Origin: CAVONV01 sp963697355
GTDB taxonomy: Bacteria; Acidobacteriota; Vicinamibacteria; Marinacidobacterales; DATDRI01
Length of the DNA stretch: 64,000 nucleotides
Reading direction: 5' to 3'
NCBI GenBank assembly: GCA_963697355.1
Contig: CAVONV010000034.1
Coordinates: 62,001-126,000 of the forward strand
This document shows positions 58,268 through 64,000 of the stretch, piece by piece. Below the pieces are notes generated by a model that was not told the origin of the DNA, did not search any database, and saw nothing but the letters and a program-made list of their open reading frames with translations. The position numbers and the translations under genes are program-made. Position 1 is the first letter of the stretch; each line of letters starts with the position of its first letter.

Positions 58268-59152
58268 ATGGATATGAGGCAATCACCTCCGTGTTCCTGC
58301 CGAAACAAATCCCGGGCAAGGGGGTTTTCCGTGATCTCTAGCCTCCTGCTCATTTTTTCAGCAGCACTCGCCTCATCGCAGGTTGCGACCCAGAACCCCA
58401 ATCCCAACCGATCCCTTCGGGATTGGGCCGAGACGGGGCAGACCGAAGCGGTCCGAGAGCTCCTTTCGGGAACATTAGAGGTCAATGTCGATTACCGAGA
58501 CGCCCAGGGTTGGACCGCATTGATGTATGCTCTCAAAGGCGGGCACGATGAAATCGTCGAGATGCTATTGGACGCCGGCGTGAACGTCCGTCTCAAGAAC
58601 AACGACGAGGAATCCGCCCTACACATCGCCGCCAAATACGGCCGGACCGATGCTACGCGGCTTCTTTTGGAGGCCGGCGCCGATATTGCCACCTATGACG
58701 CAACGGGGCGCACACCGCTGTACCGCGCTATCGAGAACAAACAAGCCGACATCATCGAGCTGCTCCAAGCAGAAGCCCAAGAGCTAGCCCATCAGGTGCG
58801 GCTGGTGGATAAAAACGCACCCCAAGAAGAAACGACACCACCCGAGATCGTCCATCGTGTTCTAGCCGAATACACGGACACGGCTCGAGCACAAGGTATC
58901 GAGGGAACGGTCGTCCTCATGGTGCTCGTCCATCGAGACGGCTCCGTCGGCGACACGAGCATTTCGGAGAGTCTAGAGGAGAGTCTCGATCAAAGCGCCC
59001 TCGAAGCCGTGAAGCAGTGGCGGTTCGTTCCGGCCACACGGGGAGGTAGAACGGTGGAGGTCGTGGTCGAGATCAAGAATCGAGTTCAAGCTCTCGGCAC
59101 AAGGGTAGTTGACTTCAATCCATCCACTTGTTCCGCACGACCGTCGAGGTGA
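58268..59152 (+). CDS. Ankyrin-repeat protein with TonB C-terminal domain
   Basis: A 294-residue protein. After a hydrophobic signal or anchor (VISSLLLIFSAALAS), about residues 45-175 hold ankyrin repeats (GWTALMYALKGGHDEIVEMLLDAGVNV, ALHIAAKYGRTDATRLLLEAGADI, GRTPLYRAIENKQADIIELL). Residues about 190-275 are a TonB-type C-terminal domain: AQGIEGTVVLMVLVHRDGSV and ALEAVKQWRFVPATRGG. It would act in the periplasm. ATG 58268 opens the frame but a GTG at 58331, with AAGGGGG ahead, gives a tidy signal peptide and may be the true start. Its end overlaps the convergent carbonic-anhydrase-like gene. Confidence 0.82.
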   Translation: MDMRQSPPCSCRNKSRARGFSVISSLLLIFSAALASSQVATQNPNPNRSLRDWAETGQTEAVRELLSGTLEVNVDYRDAQGWTALMYALKGGHDEIVEMLLDAGVNVRLKNNDEESALHIAAKYGRTDATRLLLEAGADIATYDATGRTPLYRAIENKQADIIELLQAEAQELAHQVRLVDKNAPQEETTPPEIVHRVLAEYTDTARAQGIEGTVVLMVLVHRDGSVGDTSISESLEESLDQSALEAVKQWRFVPATRGGRTVEVVVEIKNRVQALGTRVVDFNPSTCSARPSR

Positions 59153-59532
59153 AGAAAATAGGTCAGCACTTCGACCCCCGGAATTTTCAGCTCCACCAAC
59201 TTTTTGGCGTCTTTGAGGTCTTTCCAGTGCCGCCCGCGTTCTTCGTCGCTGTCCGGGACACATTCCAAGCCGTAGGCGCCGCAATCCTCATGGTTGACGA
59301 GATAGATTTCTTTAATCTGATGCAGCGCGTGGGATGCCATCAGCTGCCCCAGGACGAAATCACGCTCCCACGACTTATTAGGTTTCGCCAAGCTCAACGC
59401 CACGCCTGCGACCCGAACGACATCGGCGCCGTCTTTGTCCAGACCCCTGAAGACGAGGAATCGTCTCAGCGGCTTATCGAGACGGAAATCGATACAGGCA
59501 ACAACACATGCCCGGCAGGTCAGATCGCCCAT
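59086..59532 (-). CDS. Beta-carbonic-anhydrase-like protein
   Basis: A 148-residue protein, shorter than typical beta-carbonic anhydrases (about 200). The zinc and catalytic residues are present in order: CIDFRLD (Cys-x-Asp-x-Arg) and VNHEDCGAY (His-x2-Cys), with VRVAGVALSL between. Such short members are often of uncertain activity; reversible CO2 hydration is inferred, not proven. It ends within the C-terminus of the ankyrin-TonB gene, a 67-bp tail-to-tail overlap. The ATG at 59532 has GGAGGAAGAA upstream. Confidence 0.75.
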   Translation of the reverse strand: MGDLTCRACVVACIDFRLDKPLRRFLVFRGLDKDGADVVRVAGVALSLAKPNKSWERDFVLGQLMASHALHQIKEIYLVNHEDCGAYGLECVPDSDEERGRHWKDLKDAKKLVELKIPGVEVLTYFLHLDGRAEQVDGLKSTTLVPRA

Positions 59533-59592
59533 TTCTTCCTCCGTTTTCCGACGCCGGCCCTCGTCAATTGAGTTCGAAGCATGACAACGGCA

Positions 59593-59811
59593 CTATTCTA
59601 GCAGCTCACCGGCTCGTTGGACGAGGCGCTCCAAAACCTGGGTCGGCTGAGGATGAAGCTTGACGGGGAGTTCATGCTTGAAGAGCTCACCCGTCTTTGG
59701 TTCGAGCAGAAAGGCATGGAAACGAACCTGTCGCTCGACCTTGCTCTCTCGCTCAACATCGGAAAGACTATTGGTTTGGGAGGCATCAAGGATGCGTCTG
59801 GCCGATTTCAA
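59593..59811 (-). pseudogene. Truncated winged-helix (OmpR/CadC-type) DNA-binding domain
   Basis: The frame reads VRFHAFLLEPKTGELFKHEL, then KLHPQPTQVLERLVQRAGELLE, and stops. This is the start of the winged-helix domain (the GELRKNGxxIKLQPQPFxVL pattern) found in large transcription/TolB proteins of Acidobacteriota, where the next residues would be the recognition helix. Helix and effector parts are gone, so it is a remnant. Its 5' end overlaps the HAD gene start. Confidence 0.6.
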
Positions 59812-60517
59812 GGTACTGACTCTCGATTGCTATGGGACCCTAATCGACTGGGAGAAGGGAATCTTCACGTCGCTCGAGCCGCTCCTAAGCAGCGTTCCAA
59901 GGACCTTTTCCGAAGAGTTCGTCTTAGAAGCCTACGCTGAAGCCGAGTCTGCCCAAGAACTCGCGACGCCCGAGATGAAATACTCGGAGCTACTTCGGGT
60001 CGTTTACAAGACTCTCGCTCAACAATGGGGCGCGGAGGTGTCGGAACAAGATTGCGCAACGTTCGGCAACTCCGTTCCGAATTGGCCTGCGTTTGCCGAC
60101 TCCCCTGCTTCCCTTCAGTATCTAAAGCAGCATTACAAGCTCGTGATCCTCTCCAACGTCGATCGCAAGAGCTTTGCAGGAAGCAACCAGAAGCTTGAAG
60201 TCGAGTTCGACGCAATCTACACAGCCGAAGACATCGGGTCGTACAAACCTGACCCACGTAACTTTGAATATCTCGTCGCATCTATAAGAAACGATTTCAG
60301 CCTCGACAAAACTCACATACTCCACACCGCTCAAAGCTTGTTCCACGATCTTGTACACGCCACGGCTATGGGACTGGCCACCGCTTGGATCGATCGACGC
60401 CGCGACAAGAGTGGCTGGGGCGCAACGAAACCGCCGGCCGCCGAGGCGCGAATCGATTTCCACTTCCACAGCATGGCCGACTTGGTACGGGCGCATCGAG
60501 ACGAAATGAGGGACTAG
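59792..60517 (+). CDS. Haloacid dehalogenase type II (HAD superfamily)
   Basis: A 241-residue HAD enzyme. Motif I is LTLDCYGTLIDWE (nucleophile Asp near residue 10), motif II LVILSNVDRKSF, motif III/IV IGSYKPDPRNFEYL and the late HILHTAQSLFHDLVHA. Type II 2-haloacid dehalogenases hydrolyse L-2-haloacids, but many homologues act on other substrates. The ATG at 59792 follows GGGAGG; a longer frame upstream is non-coding. The next gene starts directly after its stop, so they form an operon with the flavin reductase gene. Confidence 0.85.
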   Translation: MRLADFKVLTLDCYGTLIDWEKGIFTSLEPLLSSVPRTFSEEFVLEAYAEAESAQELATPEMKYSELLRVVYKTLAQQWGAEVSEQDCATFGNSVPNWPAFADSPASLQYLKQHYKLVILSNVDRKSFAGSNQKLEVEFDAIYTAEDIGSYKPDPRNFEYLVASIRNDFSLDKTHILHTAQSLFHDLVHATAMGLATAWIDRRRDKSGWGATKPPAAEARIDFHFHSMADLVRAHRDEMRD

Positions 60518-61132
60518 ATGTACATCGATCTCAAAGGACTATCGCCGAACCGGATCTACCTCACAATGACACAGACCGTTATTCCCCGTCCCGTTGCTTG
60601 GGTGCTTTCCGATAACGGCGACGGCGGCTACAACCTCGCGCCCTACTCCTATTTCAACGCCGTTTCGAGCGATCCTCCTCTGGTGTTCATCTCGATCGGC
60701 AAGAAACCGGATGGCAGTTACAAAGACACGAGAGTCAATATCGAAGAGCGAAGTCATTTCGTTATCCATATCGCACATCGTGGGCTGGCCGAGTCCATGA
60801 CCGAGACCTCTCGCACACTCCCGCACGGCGAATCGGAGCTCGAGAGGATCGGCTTGAGCGTCACCGAGTTCGAAGGTTTTCCGCTCCCAAGGCTCAAAGA
60901 CTGCCGCGTCGCCCTGGCATGTGAGCTCTACGAGATCCAAGAGCTCGGCTCGACACCGCAGTCTCTGGTCTTCGGGAAAGTGCGTTCCATCTATGTTGCG
61001 GACGAGGTTGTGAGCACCGACGACAAGGGGCGACTCAAGGTGTACGCCGACAAGGTCGACCCCATCGGCCGACTGGGCGCAAGCGAGTATGTAACCTTTG
61101 GTGAAATACTCACGATACCTCGGCCGAAGTAA
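60518..61132 (+). CDS. Flavin reductase-like FMN-binding protein
   Basis: A 204-residue protein of the DIM6/NTAB split-barrel family. Features are TQTVIPRPVAWVLS, YNLAPYSYFNAVSSDPPLVFISIG (FMN-contact), KDTRVNIEERSHFVIHIAH and the closing LGASEYVTF. Members supply reduced FMN to monooxygenases or bind flavin for other reactions; the partner here is not evident. It begins at the base after the HAD stop and is followed 18 bp later by the M20 gene. Confidence 0.88.
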   Translation: MYIDLKGLSPNRIYLTMTQTVIPRPVAWVLSDNGDGGYNLAPYSYFNAVSSDPPLVFISIGKKPDGSYKDTRVNIEERSHFVIHIAHRGLAESMTETSRTLPHGESELERIGLSVTEFEGFPLPRLKDCRVALACELYEIQELGSTPQSLVFGKVRSIYVADEVVSTDDKGRLKVYADKVDPIGRLGASEYVTFGEILTIPRPK

Positions 61133-61150
61133 CGCCCCAAGGAGATCGTT

Positions 61151-62668
61151 ATGAATCGATCGTTACACTTCCCCGTCATCACACTAGCTTTGCTGTTTGT
61201 CCTCCTTCCCGCGGCGAATGGGCTCGCACATGACGACGCGAAAGTGACCGCATTTGATACCGTCGACCGGAACAAAGAGGAGATCGCAAAAGTCGGCGAC
61301 GCCATTTTCAGCTTTGCAGAGCTCGGCATGCAGGAGGTCGAAACGGCGCGATTATGTGCCGATGTTTTGACAAAGATGGGCTACAAGGTCGAAACCGGTA
61401 TCTCAGGAATTCCCACGGCCCTTCTAGCAACCTACGGCACGGGAACGCCCGTCATCGCCATTCACGTGGAGTATGACGCCGTACCCAACGGCTCGCAGGC
61501 CGCAGGTGTCACTCAAAGGCAGGAGGTCGTGCCCGGCGCGCCGGGCCACGCCGAGGGTCACAATACGAACGCGGCGGTGTGGATTGGCGCTGCTTTCGCC
61601 ATCAGAGAAGCGATCGACGAACACGACCTCTCCGGTACCATCAAGCTGTTCTCCGCTCCGGCTGAAGAGCAAGTCATCAGTCGGCCTTACTTCGTGCGTG
61701 ACGGTTACTTCGAAGGCGTCGACGCGGCTTTTCACGCTCACGTCGGTTCTACTCTTTCGACGAGCTACGGTCTTCGGCAGTACGCCGTATTGTCCGTGGA
61801 GTACGAGTTTTTCGGCAAGACGGCTCACGCTGCTTCGTCACCCTGGACGGGCGTCAGCGCGGCTGACGCGGTCAAGCTGATGGATATCTCCTGGGACGCT
61901 CTTCGCGAGCACCTGCCGCCAACCCAACGCAGCCACTCTGTGATCGTCGAGGGGGGTGTCCAGCCCAACGTGGTTCCCGACTACGCGAAGATTTGGTTCT
62001 ATTTCCGCGAATCGACCTACCAAGGAGCGAGGAACCTCTACGAGAAAGCGCAAAAGATCGCTGAGGGTGCGGCAATGATGACGGGAACCACCTGGAAGGA
62101 GCACGTGCTCGCAGCCTGCTGGCCGACGCGGGACAACAAAACGTTGGCGGAAGTCGTGCAGTCAAACATCGACTTGGTGGGCATGCCCGTTTGGACCGCA
62201 GAAGAGCAAGCTTTGGCGAAGCGCATTCAGGAGTTGGTGGGGGTCCGGGCTTCCGGGTTGAGGACCGACTTGTCACCTTTGACCGAAGCGAGACAGGGAA
62301 CCAGCTCCAACGACTCCGGTGACATCACCTGGTCCGTACCGCACGGACGCATCACGTTTCCCGCAAATGTCCCCGATGTACCCTTTCACCACTGGGGTGC
62401 CGCTATCGCGGAGGCGACATCCATCGCACACAAGGGGAGCGTGGCAGGAGCCAAGGTCATGGCAGGTTCCGTCGTGGATTTGCTCACCCATCCCGAGTTG
62501 CTTCAAAAGGCAAAGACAACCTTCCAAAAAGAGGTCGCGGGCTCGACCTACCGTTCGCTGCTACCGGCCGGGCAAGAGCCACCCATCGAGCTGAACCTCG
62601 AGGTGATGGCGAAATTCCGGGACGAAATGAAAACTCATTACCCGACGGAGGCCATTCGATTCAAGTGA
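61151..62668 (+). CDS. Exported M20-family amidohydrolase
   Basis: A 505-residue protein with a signal peptide (about 1-25, HFPVITLALLFVLLPAANG). The M20/AbgB-like catalytic domain has the metal-site segments IHVEYDAVPN, GHAEGHNTNAAVWIGAA, LFSAPAEEQVISRPYF and FHAHVGST, and a dimerisation domain (about 220-340) with YEFFGKTAHAASSPWTGVSA. Such enzymes cleave N-acyl or aminoacyl-aromatic amide bonds; the substrate is unknown. GGAGATC lies ahead of the ATG. It forms an operon with the HAD and flavin reductase genes. Confidence 0.9.
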   Translation: MNRSLHFPVITLALLFVLLPAANGLAHDDAKVTAFDTVDRNKEEIAKVGDAIFSFAELGMQEVETARLCADVLTKMGYKVETGISGIPTALLATYGTGTPVIAIHVEYDAVPNGSQAAGVTQRQEVVPGAPGHAEGHNTNAAVWIGAAFAIREAIDEHDLSGTIKLFSAPAEEQVISRPYFVRDGYFEGVDAAFHAHVGSTLSTSYGLRQYAVLSVEYEFFGKTAHAASSPWTGVSAADAVKLMDISWDALREHLPPTQRSHSVIVEGGVQPNVVPDYAKIWFYFRESTYQGARNLYEKAQKIAEGAAMMTGTTWKEHVLAACWPTRDNKTLAEVVQSNIDLVGMPVWTAEEQALAKRIQELVGVRASGLRTDLSPLTEARQGTSSNDSGDITWSVPHGRITFPANVPDVPFHHWGAAIAEATSIAHKGSVAGAKVMAGSVVDLLTHPELLQKAKTTFQKEVAGSTYRSLLPAGQEPPIELNLEVMAKFRDEMKTHYPTEAIRFK

Positions 62669-62836
62669 GACCGGTTTGCTGAAGAGCGGGCCGGCCTCTC
62701 CGTAATGTATAGTAGTTGCGCACTAAAACACGAGGGGGGTCGGGGCCTCTCCGAAGTTGAAGAGGGGTCAGATCTCTCGCCGCGGGACGATCTCTGACAG
62801 TGAGGTCAGGTCCCACATGAAGCGGAGGTCTTCTAA

Positions 62837-64000
62837 ATGTCTCTACAGATCGGAATCAACCAACACATCTTCGAAATGGAATACGCCGTACGTGGCCCTA
62901 TTCCCCAAAGAGCCGCCGAACTGGCCAAACAGGGCATGAAATGTATTCCCTGCAATATCGGTAATCCGCAGGCGCTGGGACAACGACCCATTACCTATTA
63001 CCGCCAGGTTTTGAGCCTGATCGAGGAACCCTCCCGGATCGAACGAGAGAGAAAGCTCAATCGCCTCGCACAGGGCGTGGGAGGCTTCGGCCGGGATTTG
63101 ATCTCCGATTACGTCCTCGACCAGTGTGAGAGTCTTCTGTCCAAGATGCCAACCGGCATGGGCGCCTACACCGAGAGCAAGGGCCCTCTGTTCATTAGAG
63201 AAGCCATCGCAAGCTACATCGACAAGAGGGACGATGTCGGCTCAGCAGGCGTCGGTGCAAATCCGGACAACATATTCCTGACCAACGGTGCGAGCGAGGG
63301 AGCCAGGTATCTTTTGGAGATGTTGCTAGCGGATCCCAAAGACGGCGTCATGATCCCTACACCTCAATATCCTCTTTACTCAGCGACCATCAAGAAGTGC
63401 GGTGGTACACAGGTCAACTACTATCCCGATGAGGACAACGATTGGAATCTGAGTGTCTCGGCGCTCGAAGAGTCCATAGCGAAAGCCCGCAAAGATGGAA
63501 TCAACGTCAAAGCTATCGTGGTCATAAACCCAGGCAATCCGACCGGTGCGATCTTGGACGAACAGAGCATCAAAGACGTCATCGACTTCGCCGAGCGTCA
63601 CGGCCTCATTGTCATGGCCGATGAGGTCTATCAAGAAAACCTCTATGGTGCCGAGTTCTTCTCCTTTGCCAAGGTCCTCGGCGACAGAGATGTACCTTTG
63701 TTCAGCTTCCACAGCACGTCCAAAGGGTTCTACGGGGAATGCGGTCACCGGGGTGGCTATCTCGAATCTCGAAATGCCCCCATGATCAAGGATACCCAAA
63801 TCAGCTTCCTGGATATTCTTCTGAAGCAGGCTTCTGTCAGTCTTTGCTCGAACACCGCGGGGCAACTACTGACCTATTTGATGGTTTCTCCTCCCGAAGA
63901 AGGAAGCGAGCCGTACGTGAAATTCGTACAGGAAAAACAAAAGACGCTGAGCGATCTATACGACAAGGCTACGATCATCAAAGATGCTCTTACCCACATG
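62837..64000 (+). CDS. Alanine-aminotransferase-like PLP enzyme, 3' end outside the window
   Basis: The first 388 codons of a class I aminotransferase: NIGNPQALGQRPITYYRQV, TGMGAYTESKGPLFIREAIA, IFLTNGASEGARYLLEML, VVINPGNPTGAIL, VMADEVYQENLY and the PLP-lysine loop FHSTSKGFYGECGHRGGY (Lys about residue 296). This loop matches the eukaryotic-type alanine aminotransferases (GPT group), which interconvert alanine and 2-oxoglutarate with pyruvate and glutamate. The ATG has GGAGGT upstream. The C-terminal part is missing. Confidence 0.9.
   Translation, partial: MSLQIGINQHIFEMEYAVRGPIPQRAAELAKQGMKCIPCNIGNPQALGQRPITYYRQVLSLIEEPSRIERERKLNRLAQGVGGFGRDLISDYVLDQCESLLSKMPTGMGAYTESKGPLFIREAIASYIDKRDDVGSAGVGANPDNIFLTNGASEGARYLLEMLLADPKDGVMIPTPQYPLYSATIKKCGGTQVNYYPDEDNDWNLSVSALEESIAKARKDGINVKAIVVINPGNPTGAILDEQSIKDVIDFAERHGLIVMADEVYQENLYGAEFFSFAKVLGDRDVPLFSFHSTSKGFYGECGHRGGYLESRNAPMIKDTQISFLDILLKQASVSLCSNTAGQLLTYLMVSPPEEGSEPYVKFVQEKQKTLSDLYDKATIIKDALTHM

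Overview
The window looks like chromosome of a Gram-negative bacterium, most likely Acidobacteriota or a near relative. This rests on family content and is not proven: an 806-residue duplicated permease of the ADOP type (plus the relic of a second), TolB/PD40 secreted propellers, FadL and other outer-membrane proteins, and a broken winged-helix gene of the type common in that phylum. GC looks moderate to high and is even. There is no rRNA, CRISPR array, phage or intact insertion sequence; there is one tRNA-Ser(CGA).

Layout. 1-3990: partial carA, a TolB-like propeller, a rhomboid protease, an RHH regulator and an unknown secreted protein. 4020-6263: an HNH nuclease gene in a gene-poor stretch bounded by two copies of an intergenic repeat. 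6386-12090: an orphan antitoxin, a SNF2 helicase/SWIM protein pair, tRNA-Ser and tadA. 12278-17475: a BlaI-type repressor, an M56 (BlaR-like) peptidase carrying nine HEAT repeats, an ADOP relic and an intact ADOP permease. 17718-26704: a one-carbon/methyl-group region with an IclR regulator, a GcvT-GlyA fusion enzyme, a second GcvT-family protein and two paralogous FAD oxidoreductases, the first with a -1 frameshift. 26813-36277: envelope genes, namely SnoaL-like secreted proteins, an ECF sigma/anti-sigma/PDZ operon, a permease, a MltF-like transglycosylase and outer-membrane proteins. 36401-39167: a DUF457 membrane protein and a Na+/solute symporter.

39183-51311 (all minus strand) is the centrepiece: a clade II nitrous oxide reductase operon. 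In transcription order it encodes a GltD-like FAD/4Fe-4S oxidoreductase, Rieske protein, cytochrome b, penta-haem cytochrome c, NosZ, a NosB-like membrane protein, NosD, NosF, NosL, NosY and a hemerythrin. A perfect FNR/DNR-type palindrome with a correctly spaced -10 lies upstream of the first gene. The operon therefore seems to carry its own quinol:cytochrome c electron path to NosZ, and no NosR is present.

51579-64000 is a mixed metabolic stretch: DUF3179 protein, methyltransferase, GreB-like factor, threonine aldolase, DUF502 protein coupled to a rhomboid-TPR protein, ankyrin-TonB protein, beta-carbonic-anhydrase-like protein, a truncated winged-helix relic, HAD dehalogenase, flavin reductase, M20 amidohydrolase and a partial alanine-aminotransferase-like gene cut by the window end. 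Intergenic spaces hold several dispersed short repeats, including a 25-bp inverted repeat bounding a MITE-like 224-bp unit.
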